NCBI GenBank assembly: GCA_947184155.2 | Contig: CAMXCT020001660.1 | Coordinates: 38,501-102,500, forward strand | DNA length: 64,000 nucleotides | Direction: 5' to 3' | From: Cladocopium goreaui | Taxonomy: Eukaryota > Sar > Dinophyceae > Suessiales > Symbiodiniaceae | Shown: positions 50,577 to 58,899 of the stretch, piece by piece | How the letters are laid out: each line of letters opens with the position of its first letter | Position numbering within the stretch: the first letter of the stretch is position 1 | The notes under the pieces: model-generated | Database searches by the model: none | Told to the model about the DNA's origin: nothing | The model's input: only the letters and a program-made list of their open reading frames with translations | Position numbers and translations under genes: made by a program

Positions 50577-53500
50577 TAGAAATGCTTTCGTTGAGTGCGA
50601 GGAAGAAGGACGGGTAGCATATGTTGAAACATGGCACATTCACCAACAACATAGACGACATTGCCGCGATCCTAGATCGATGAAACTACATGACAGTCCT
50701 CAACACTGGGTCGAGGAAATTCTTGCGCTTTGGGATCTCAATGGAGAGCAGGAGACGGACATCATCATCCATTTGGTCAAGCCTACGCCACCATGCACGA
50801 GATTCCAATGCGTTTTGGCACATCTTATTGTTGAACAAGCCCCTCAGCACAATATGAATGTTGGCATCATTTCCATTGAAGCCACAGATCAACGTGGTAC
50901 CTCAATCGAACACGAAGCGCACTCATTGCCAGACTGGATGGGACGCAACATGGTCCTACGAAAAGCAGAGCTCGAAATTTTCTGCCAAACAAGGATCTGT
51001 TCAGTCACTTTGGGTGCTTTACCCTTCGGTCTGGTTGATATTGAGGAAATCCCCAGAGCGGTTGGCCTTACCATCCACATTCGGCCACTCATTCTTCAGG
51101 CAGACGAGTATGACCACATGGAGCTCATGCAAAGACCACCCTCTCGATGGAGTAAGCCAACACCACCGCAAGCAGGGCAGGATCTCTCATCATCTCCGGC
51201 ACGCTGTGAGGGCACGGCATTTGTCTTCAATCCGAATGCACCAGCCTTCGACCCGGCAATTCCCTTTGTCGGCCACATGCCAGAGAATGTGCAAGACCTT
51301 TACCACGCCTGGCAACAGACGGCGTTTAGCTGGGAGGGCGAAAGTGCGTCAACCAACATTATTACATGGTTCGTGGATCAGCACAATTTAGCGCTACACC
51401 ACTGCCATGCCCCACGCGTAGTCCGACTCTACGACAATTTTCAGCAGTGGGAAGCTCATCTGAGACAAGTTTGGCGAGAATTTACTCTCCCAGGTGCGCC
51501 AATCATGATCCATGTTGTTGAGCCCCAACCAACGACTAGTGTTGAGGCACATGTCCTGATCATTCAGAACCCCATCGACCAGTTCTCCACCAGTCTGGTC
51601 ACGGGCTTCGACAACAGAGGTCATCATCAGGAACCAATCTTTCAGCTGGCAGTCACCACACCAGAGCTCCTCCACTACGATCAATTGTTGATGGCTCTGG
51701 GAATGGGAGGTCGTTGCCTCTTTCCTGGCTCTCCTGACCTTTGTGCCCTTTGGTATGGCAACTATGAGATCCGGCCAGGAGTCCCTTTTCCAGCAAGAGA
51801 TGGTCATGGACTCAAGATCAGGATCACACGCCGTTTGACTTTCCAGGACACGCAGCAACGGGCGGAGGCTCCAGTCTTCCTGCAACTCTCGTCGCTCCTC
51901 ACACGGAACCGGGATAGTGAGCGCCTAACAACTGTTTCGGTGGCTCATGAACAGTGGCCACTACCCGGCGAAAGAGAACCAGATGAGACAGATCTGATTG
52001 AATCTACAGAGGTTGCAGTACGACTGAAATGGATGCTCAGCCCTCAACCGCATCCAGACTTTCTGATCCTGTCTTCTGCGACGAGAAGCGCAGCAGAGGA
52101 GGAACTCAACCTATGGGGAATCAAGGCATTCCCTGTTCTTTGCATGGAGCGCAACATCATTGTCTGCCTTCAACCACGTGACAAGAGCTCAGACCTCTTT
52201 GACTATGTTCTGGTCAATGCGGACCTCGATGATGAAGATGATGTATTTATTCATTCAACTGATCACATCCTGGAGCAGTACGAGCTCATGAGCCTTCTTT
52301 ACCAGCTGGGGTTTTGGAGAGCAGTGATTGAATCACAGGAGACTTTGGATCTCTCTGTCAACAAGGTCGTCTTCATGGACCAAAAGGTGATAACAATGGG
52401 CAAGCCATCTCCAATCCCCAGACAGTCCAATTGGCCTACGGCACAACATAGCTTGGATAGCCATGAGCCTTTCTTCAAGGCATTCCCAGACGTGCAGAGC
52501 CCATGCCTGATCGACCTGGGCATTACCACTCAGGATCTTGTCAGCCTCTTTGACTCGCATCAACATTGTCTATGTTCTGATTTCGAGGGCATTGAACTTC
52601 CAACAGAAATTCAAACAGCGATTGAAGCCTGTGATCAGAAGATCCCGGACCACATGCTTGACCGCCTGCTCATCTATGCAGATGGGTCATCTTTGGGCTC
52701 AGCGAAACATTTGGCTCCACTTCGTGCGGAAGAAGAAGGCACAGGAGACACATGGGCCTATGTCATCTTGGGCGAACGATATGAACCACCCGGCCTCAGA
52801 TTCATCGGATGGGCGGCACATCCGGTCATCTATGAGGAGCATCACAAGGCACACTTAGGGGCCAACCGAGTCGGAGCTGATGTTGCAGAACGAGAGGCTT
52901 TGTCATGGGCAGCTTTATGGCGTCTCAGTAAGAACTGGAAGATCCCAACATGCTTTCGATCTGACTCACGCACAACGTTGGGACAGGCGTCGGGAGACGT
53001 GGGGGCTGCTCAGATTGAGGACACCTTCATTGCTCTACGAAGCTCCTTCCAAGCGCTTGAGGCTGCTTTAGGCAGACAAGGAGTCCAATATGCGCACGTC
53101 CCGGGACATTCTGGAGAAGTCTGGAACGAGCTGTGTGATTGGCTCGCGAAAGCAGAAAGACAGAAGAGCTTCTACTGTCCAAGGCCAAGTATCAGCATGA
53201 GAGAATGGAGCAAAGTCATTGGATCACTTTGGCTGGTTCTAAACCAACAAGATGACCTACCCAAGTTCTGCGGCAAGGGACTTCATGCTCCACCTCCCAG
53301 ACTTCCAGTTCAGCAAGATCGTCATGCACAAGAGCAGATTGAGCAGGGCAAAGAACAGGCTGAATGGGACCTGTTCACTCTGAGCATCAGTGCATGCACG
53401 GCGAATGTCAACTCGCTCAGTGCGCCCACCGAAGGATGCGGAGGCAAGATCGACTTTCTGCGCAGACAATTCATCGGCCTCCACTTCAACTTTTTGGGCA

Positions 53501-56500
53501 TTCAGGAGTCGAAGTCCCCTGAATTCTGCTCCTGTGTGGACAAAGTTCTTCGACTTAGCTCAGGCTGCCACAAGAATCAACAAGGTGTCGAGCTGTGGAT
53601 CAACCTGGCCCAGCCCTTTGGCTACATCAATCAACAACCGCTCTTTCTGGACAGGCATGACATCCAGGTAGTCCACAAGGATCCCAGGGTGCTTCTGGCC
53701 CGCATTGAGACAGGTTATTGGCAGAGCTGGCTTTTGGTAGCATATGCTCCACACTCTGGTCTGCCACTGGAGCAAAGGGAACAATGGTGGACTGCTCTAT
53801 CAGAGCTCATTCATCGACGAGATGCAGGCGAGCATATGATTGCAATGATTGATGCCAATGCTGCCCCGGGCGCAGGTGATGACGTTGCGGTATTCACTGA
53901 TGGCATGTCCACTTCAGTCAACACCCCTCTATTTCGAGGTTTTGTTGAAGAACATGCTCTTTTTCTACCTTGTACAACTGCCGCTCATCAAGGTGACATT
54001 TTCACTTGGACTGACCCCACAGGAGTCCACCAGCATTGCATTGACTATGTCCTTTTGTCGCGGCACTTTCTTGAATCATGTACGCTATCGAGGGTGGTCT
54101 CGGAATTTGACTTGGGCACGCAACACTGGGATCACGAACCCACTGCGGCCCATCTTGAATGGAAGGCGTGGGTTCCACATCGACCTCGACAGACAAAAGA
54201 CGGCCTTGGTTTTGATCCCAATCTCATCGATCCGGCTGTGGCACAACAAGTTCTACAGAGTTACACACCAAAATCATGGGAGACGGACATCGAAGCACAA
54301 GTCCATGACTTCAACCAGCACGTGTTGACAGGGCTACGCAGAGCATGCCCGCTTCCGAAGAACAAACCCAAAAAGCCTTACATCACAGAGAAGGAATGGC
54401 TCCTCCGAGCAGAAAAGTTGAAGACCAAGAAGGGACTCAGAGCATGGACGAGAAGACAGAAGGAGGAGAGACTTGGAGTCGTTTTCCGTGCCTGGAAGAA
54501 CAGAGAATCCTCCCAGTCACTGAGGGATCACTATGCGTCCTACCAGAACTACCTGTGGTGTGCTAATCTTCGTCTTGTGGCCAACTACAGACGAGCAGCT
54601 TGGGAGCTCCGCAACTGTCTGAAGAAGGCGAAGCAGGCCCACATCAAGGAGAAGTTCGGCGCTATGCCCGCAGATGCTACGGCGGGACATATCCTCAAGG
54701 AACTCCGACCCATTTTAGGGCCTTCCAACCTCAAGAAGCTGAAAGTTCAGACTCTCCCACACATCCGGAATGCCCAAGGTGAGGTCTGCAACCGACCCAG
54801 CGTAATGGTCGAAGTCTGGCTGGAGTTCTTCAGGCAGATGGAAGGGGGAGAGAGAATGGATGGAAGCCAACAAAGAGCACTTTGGAGGGCAAACCTAGAG
54901 TCCCTGCAGTTGCACGATTTCCAGATCAATGCGAGCGAGCTCCCTAGTCTTATTGACCTGGAAGGAGCGTACAGGCGCATCAACCCTACCAAGGCCACGG
55001 GCCCGGACAAGATCCGCCCAGCCTTCTGCAGAGCCCGGCCACAACTACTGGCGAGGGCGACCTTCAATCAAATGATGAAGCTGGCGATTCATGGACAGGA
55101 AGCTTTAGACCATAAAGGAGGGACACTTTGTCCCATCTGGAAGTCGAAAGGCCCCAAAGACGAATGCAGGGCGTATCGGAGCATACTTGTGTCCAGCTTC
55201 ATCGGCAAAAGCATTCATCGAAGTCTACGCCAGCGTCAAAGCACTTTGTTTGAGAAGTACCTTCAAAAGGAGCAGCTAGGAGGACGCCCAAAAGTACCAG
55301 TCACTCTTGGAGTACATTTGGGGCGAGCATTTATGAGGGCGAGACGGCAACAGGGACATAACATTGCCATGCTGTACCTCGACCTTACGGAAGCCTTCTA
55401 CAGAATCCTTCGCCAGCTTGTTGTTGGGGGTCCGGCCTCCGACGAACTTATCATTCATGTGGGCCAACGACTGGGAATGTCAGCTGACTTGATGCAGGAC
55501 CTGCACAACCTCTTGGACGAACCCACAGCCTTGGAAGCAGCTGGATTGCCACACCACATGCGCAACGCCATCAGGGCAGTACATGTGGACACTTTCTTCA
55601 AGGTTAGAGGGCAGGGAGACGTCTGCAGGACACAGCTTGGGTCGCGCCCAGGCGACAGCTTTGCGGACGTCATTTTCTCCTACCTTTGGAGCAGTATCCT
55701 TCAGAAACTTCAAAAGACCATGACCGACTTGGGCCTGGTAGACTCCATTCCGGAAGAAACAAGACTGCGTTTGACTGACAGTCAGTTCACAGCTTCCTCT
55801 TCGCCTAGGAGTTTCTTGGGGCCGACGTGGATGGATGACACATGCGTCTGCGTCTCTGACCCTTCTCCAACAGTGCTGGAAGGCAAGATCCATCAGGCCA
55901 CAGGGCTCTTGCTAGAGTTGTGTGATGCGCATGGGCTCTCACCAAATTTGGGTGCTGGCAAGACGGAGGCCCTATTGATCTTCCAAGGCCATGGTTCACG
56001 GAAATTGAAGATCAAATACTTTGGGCCGTCCTCGGACAAGACGCTTCTCATTCTGGGAGAACAGGGGCCACGCAGAGTCCGGGTAGTTGCACACTACACC
56101 CATTTGGGCTGCGTGATCCACCACAAGGGTGATAGTCGTGCCGAAGCTCGTCGCCGTGTCGCCATTGCACAGCAAGCGTTTTCACAGCACAGGAAGCATT
56201 TACTGCAAAACCCGGTTCTGCCGCTCCAGCGTCGAGTCGAGTTGTTCCGCACCCTTGTACTAAGCAGGTTCTGTTATGGTACAGAGTCGTGGACATTGGC
56301 TACCACCAGCACCAAAGAGTACATTCACAATGCACTCATGCGTCTCTTCCGGAGACTTCTTGGCAGAGCTCATGATGATCATTTGACTGATGCGGACATC
56401 CTGACCCAGGTTGGTATCAACAGTCCGACTGAACTTCTTCGTTTGGCCAGATTACGCTATTTGGGAACCCTGCACAAATGTGCAAAACTTGTTCCCTGGG

Positions 56501-58437
56501 GTCTTCTGAACAGTGACTCTCAATGGATTGCATTGGTTCAAGATGATCTGGGATGGGCCTGGCGACAGCTACAAGGAGCTTCCAAGCTGCCGGACCCATT
56601 GCAAGGGCTTGAAGTTTGGCACAACATCTGGGAGCACTACCCCTCGTATTGGAGGCGCTTGATCCGAAGAGCCGGAGAGCACGCCATTCTTCAGCGACAA
56701 CGCCATCACCGTGTAGAAGGTTTTCACCGAGCATTTCTTCAACTTTTCCGAGAAGTTCGAGCTGATAGCTTAGTGAGAAGGGAGGATCAGGCAGCATCTG
56801 GACCAGATGACCATCCTGCACTGGAGCGCCATGCCTGCATGACTTGCAAGCGTCTCTTCCGCAGCAAAGGAGGAGTTGGGGCACACTTCTTTAAACGACA
56901 CGGCACCGTCTCCAGACTCCGTACCCTGTTTGACACTACATGTTGTGGACACTGCTTGAAGGAGTACCACACATTTAGTAAGCTGCACGCGCATCTACGC
57001 TATTCTCTGGCATGCAGGGCTGCGTTATGGGGAAGCCGACGTCGCTACAGCCCAATGGGAGGAGCAGGTTCGGCCGCTGACCGAGCACTTTGTCAACAAC
57101 ATGATGGACTTCTTCCTCCTTTGCAAGCAGCAGGACCCAGGCTCCCTGATCAGCAGAACATGGAATTACCTGGTTTCGACTTACTGCTTGCGGAACAAAT
57201 CTACATGGACATCCTTGAGAATGAGGGCCGAGAAGCAATTGAATCGGTGATCCGTCGGACCATCGAGCAGCACCCAGTCACATGGGTTGTCTGCCGGGAA
57301 ACCCTGGGCTATTTGAGGGAGGCCTTGACGGAGCAGGACATCCAAGCCCTACAAATCGGGGACTTTGACATCCAGCACCTCCTGCAAGAGCTACAAGCCG
57401 AAGCAGCATGGCCTTTTCTTCAGGAGCAGCGTGGCCTTCCGACCCGCGGTTCTTCGACACACTCCTTGGAAGAGATTGAACAGATGTGTCTCGAAGAAGC
57501 AGAGAAGGGGAGGCAACGAGAGCCCTTTTGGGAGGTACCACGGCCTATGGCCAAGGAAAGATTCATCGTGCATGCCTTCTCCGGCCGACGTCGTGCAGGA
57601 GACTTTCAGCACTTCATCGACCAGGCGCAGCAGAAGCACTCCGACGTCATCATCTTCACCATTTCAGTCGATCTGATGGTAGACCCCACTTGGGGGGATG
57701 TGTCCAAAGAGTCTGTGCGTCAATTCTGGCTCCACGCAGTCCGTCAACGCCAAGTTGTGGGTGCGATGGCAGGTCCCCCCTGTGAGACCTGGTCACAGGC
57801 GAGGGGACAAGAGCTGCCAGTGGATCAAGCCCAACAAGGGCGCAAGGGGCCCCGAGTCTTGAGGGAAATGGAATGCCTCTGGGGCCGGGCTGCCCTGGCC
57901 TTAAAGGAGGTTCGGCAATTGGATGTGGGCAATCTCCTCTTGCTATTCACCCTCGAACTGTTGATCACGCTTGCAATCGAAGGCGGCATTGGGGGACTTG
58001 AACATCCTGGACCTCCTCAAGACCAGCAGAAAGCGAGCATTTGGCGGCTACCTCTTCTGACCTTCCTGTGTGAGTGGCCGGAATTTGACTTCTTAGAAGT
58101 TTCACAAGGACTATTTGGAGCCCAGAGTAGGAAGCCAACAGGCCTACTCCTCCTGCACATGTCCCGCATGGTGCCTGAGCTCAGGAAGTGGCAACTGACC
58201 ACCACCATGCCGAAGGGCGCGAGCATTGGCAAAACTGCCACAGGAGAATGGGCGACAGGGGTACTTAAAGAGTATCCCCCGGCATTTTGTGCCGGTTTAG
58301 CAAACGGTTTTGTAGCCACGCTCCGAACCCATCCTCCGGACGTGGAGTGCGAGATCAGCCCTGCTTTCCGCACCCGAGCGGCACAGATGGTGATTTCTCA
58401 CCATGGCTCGTGTATAGGACCGGATTTTGCAGGCTGA
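50560..58437 (+). CDS. LINE ORF2, catalytic segment (RNase H, endonuclease, RT, zinc fingers, methyltransferase-like)
   Basis: 2625 codons without a stop; TTG is the first codon of the listed frame and the frame is open further 5'. Two copies of the novel module lie at about residues 15-178 and 260-425. RNase H (about 700-870): Tyr-Ala-Asp-Gly-Ser, Ala-Glu-Arg-Glu, Arg-Ser-Asp-Ser and a final His/Asp block. AP-type endonuclease (about 945-1205): Gln-Glu-Ser-Lys, Ile-Asp-Ala-Asn-Ala, Ile-Asp-Tyr-Val-Leu, Trp-Asp-His-Glu-Pro. Reverse transcriptase (about 1440-1900): Asp-Leu-Thr-Glu-Ala-Phe and Trp-Met-Asp-Asp. Two C2H2/CCHC-type fingers (about 2090-2150). Methyltransferase-like domain (about 2335-2550): Phe-Ser-Gly, Gly-Pro-Pro-Cys-Glu, Leu-Glu-His-Pro, Ser-Arg-Lys-Pro-Thr. 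All polymerase, nuclease and putative methyltransferase catalytic residues are present. Confidence 0.85.
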   Translation: MARLFDRNAFVECEEEGRVAYVETWHIHQQHRRHCRDPRSMKLHDSPQHWVEEILALWDLNGEQETDIIIHLVKPTPPCTRFQCVLAHLIVEQAPQHNMNVGIISIEATDQRGTSIEHEAHSLPDWMGRNMVLRKAELEIFCQTRICSVTLGALPFGLVDIEEIPRAVGLTIHIRPLILQADEYDHMELMQRPPSRWSKPTPPQAGQDLSSSPARCEGTAFVFNPNAPAFDPAIPFVGHMPENVQDLYHAWQQTAFSWEGESASTNIITWFVDQHNLALHHCHAPRVVRLYDNFQQWEAHLRQVWREFTLPGAPIMIHVVEPQPTTSVEAHVLIIQNPIDQFSTSLVTGFDNRGHHQEPIFQLAVTTPELLHYDQLLMALGMGGRCLFPGSPDLCALWYGNYEIRPGVPFPARDGHGLKIRITRRLTFQDTQQRAEAPVFLQLSSLLTRNRDSERLTTVSVAHEQWPLPGEREPDETDLIESTEVAVRLKWMLSPQPHPDFLILSSATRSAAEEELNLWGIKAFPVLCMERNIIVCLQPRDKSSDLFDYVLVNADLDDEDDVFIHSTDHILEQYELMSLLYQLGFWRAVIESQETLDLSVNKVVFMDQKVITMGKPSPIPRQSNWPTAQHSLDSHEPFFKAFPDVQSPCLIDLGITTQDLVSLFDSHQHCLCSDFEGIELPTEIQTAIEACDQKIPDHMLDRLLIYADGSSLGSAKHLAPLRAEEEGTGDTWAYVILGERYEPPGLRFIGWAAHPVIYEEHHKAHLGANRVGADVAEREALSWAALWRLSKNWKIPTCFRSDSRTTLGQASGDVGAAQIEDTFIALRSSFQALEAALGRQGVQYAHVPGHSGEVWNELCDWLAKAERQKSFYCPRPSISMREWSKVIGSLWLVLNQQDDLPKFCGKGLHAPPPRLPVQQDRHAQEQIEQGKEQAEWDLFTLSISACTANVNSLSAPTEGCGGKIDFLRRQFIGLHFNFLGIQESKSPEFCSCVDKVLRLSSGCHKNQQGVELWINLAQPFGYINQQPLFLDRHDIQVVHKDPRVLLARIETGYWQSWLLVAYAPHSGLPLEQREQWWTALSELIHRRDAGEHMIAMIDANAAPGAGDDVAVFTDGMSTSVNTPLFRGFVEEHALFLPCTTAAHQGDIFTWTDPTGVHQHCIDYVLLSRHFLESCTLSRVVSEFDLGTQHWDHEPTAAHLEWKAWVPHRPRQTKDGLGFDPNLIDPAVAQQVLQSYTPKSWETDIEAQVHDFNQHVLTGLRRACPLPKNKPKKPYITEKEWLLRAEKLKTKKGLRAWTRRQKEERLGVVFRAWKNRESSQSLRDHYASYQNYLWCANLRLVANYRRAAWELRNCLKKAKQAHIKEKFGAMPADATAGHILKELRPILGPSNLKKLKVQTLPHIRNAQGEVCNRPSVMVEVWLEFFRQMEGGERMDGSQQRALWRANLESLQLHDFQINASELPSLIDLEGAYRRINPTKATGPDKIRPAFCRARPQLLARATFNQMMKLAIHGQEALDHKGGTLCPIWKSKGPKDECRAYRSILVSSFIGKSIHRSLRQRQSTLFEKYLQKEQLGGRPKVPVTLGVHLGRAFMRARRQQGHNIAMLYLDLTEAFYRILRQLVVGGPASDELIIHVGQRLGMSADLMQDLHNLLDEPTALEAAGLPHHMRNAIRAVHVDTFFKVRGQGDVCRTQLGSRPGDSFADVIFSYLWSSILQKLQKTMTDLGLVDSIPEETRLRLTDSQFTASSSPRSFLGPTWMDDTCVCVSDPSPTVLEGKIHQATGLLLELCDAHGLSPNLGAGKTEALLIFQGHGSRKLKIKYFGPSSDKTLLILGEQGPRRVRVVAHYTHLGCVIHHKGDSRAEARRRVAIAQQAFSQHRKHLLQNPVLPLQRRVELFRTLVLSRFCYGTESWTLATTSTKEYIHNALMRLFRRLLGRAHDDHLTDADILTQVGINSPTELLRLARLRYLGTLHKCAKLVPWGLLNSDSQWIALVQDDLGWAWRQLQGASKLPDPLQGLEVWHNIWEHYPSYWRRLIRRAGEHAILQRQRHHRVEGFHRAFLQLFREVRADSLVRREDQAASGPDDHPALERHACMTCKRLFRSKGGVGAHFFKRHGTVSRLRTLFDTTCCGHCLKEYHTFSKLHAHLRYSLACRAALWGSRRRYSPMGGAGSAADRALCQQHDGLLPPLQAAGPRLPDQQNMELPGFDLLLAEQIYMDILENEGREAIESVIRRTIEQHPVTWVVCRETLGYLREALTEQDIQALQIGDFDIQHLLQELQAEAAWPFLQEQRGLPTRGSSTHSLEEIEQMCLEEAEKGRQREPFWEVPRPMAKERFIVHAFSGRRRAGDFQHFIDQAQQKHSDVIIFTISVDLMVDPTWGDVSKESVRQFWLHAVRQRQVVGAMAGPPCETWSQARGQELPVDQAQQGRKGPRVLREMECLWGRAALALKEVRQLDVGNLLLLFTLELLITLAIEGGIGGLEHPGPPQDQQKASIWRLPLLTFLCEWPEFDFLEVSQGLFGAQSRKPTGLLLLHMSRMVPELRKWQLTTTMPKGASIGKTATGEWATGVLKEYPPAFCAGLANGFVATLRTHPPDVECEISPAFRTRAAQMVISHHGSCIGPDFAG

Positions 58438-58536
58438 GATCCTACATTGTCTTTTTCCCCATGAGGGGGCTGTTACCATCAGAATTCATGCTAGGTCGCA
58501 GCACAGTTGGAGCTTCGTTGCGCCTCGAGCAAAAAA
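58438..58536 (+). other. LINE 3' UTR and poly(A)
   Basis: 99 bases from the ORF2 stop through CTTTTTCCCCATGAGGGGGC, a small hairpin-forming stretch (CCCCATGAGGGG), to a run of A immediately before the duplicated ATACATATATG. Confidence 0.6.
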
Positions 58537-58547
58537 ATACATATATG
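58537..58547. repeat. LINE target-site duplication, right
   Basis: ATACATATATG, identical to 46660-46670, directly after the A run. Confidence 0.65.
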
Positions 58548-58640
58548 TAATTATATATATATACATATATACATACATATATATATATACATACATATAT
58601 ATATATATACATACATACTGTATACATATATAGTACGTAT
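58548..58640. repeat. TA/CATA microsatellite at LINE 3' flank
   Basis: Alternating TATATA and CATACATA runs. The left flank of the LINE (46640-46659) has similar TATATA sequence, so the element inserted into a TA-rich tract. Confidence 0.8.
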
Positions 58641-58669
58641 ACACATATGGGTTGTTAGCCACTTACCAA

Positions 58670-58775
58670 CTGGTATGCACCGTCGCTAGGTCGCTCCGAT
58701 GGCTGATGCTGGGTACGCCGACGATGACAGCTCTTGGCTCCTCACCCATGGGCGGAATTCCTCAGATACGTGCAC
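58670..58775 (-). CDS. Candidate host exon
   Basis: One minus-strand frame reads Glu-Glu-Pro-Arg-Ala-Val-Ile-Val-Gly-Val-Pro-Ser-Ile-Ser-His-Arg-Ser-Asp. A second frame is also open. GC-rich island in TA-rich surroundings. Function unknown. Confidence 0.3.
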
Positions 58776-58899
58776 CGTAAAGGGCACGTGAATCACAACC
58801 AAAATCAAAGAGGACATCAACTGTATGATATATGTGTATGTGTATACATAGAGCAGCATATGTATATATATATATATACACATAATCATATGCAATAAT

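Larger units (their letters stand above)
46671..58536 (+). mobile_element. Full-length non-LTR retrotransposon with methyltransferase-like domain
   Basis: About 11.9 kb, GC-rich, flanked by an 11-bp duplication and ending in a short A run (58531-58536 or 58537), the signature of target-primed reverse transcription. ORF1 (47277-48458) and a very long ORF2 (48455-58437, in three frames) follow a 0.6-kb 5' leader. No LTRs are seen. ORF2 order: repeated novel modules, RNase H, AP-type endonuclease, reverse transcriptase, two zinc fingers, cytosine-methyltransferase-like domain. The intact 7.9-kb last frame suggests recent insertion. Confidence 0.85.

Noticed and set aside
46671-58536. LTR retrotransposon or retrovirus-like provirus
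   Set aside because: No LTRs, protease or integrase; AP-endonuclease, poly(A) and short duplication indicate a non-LTR element.
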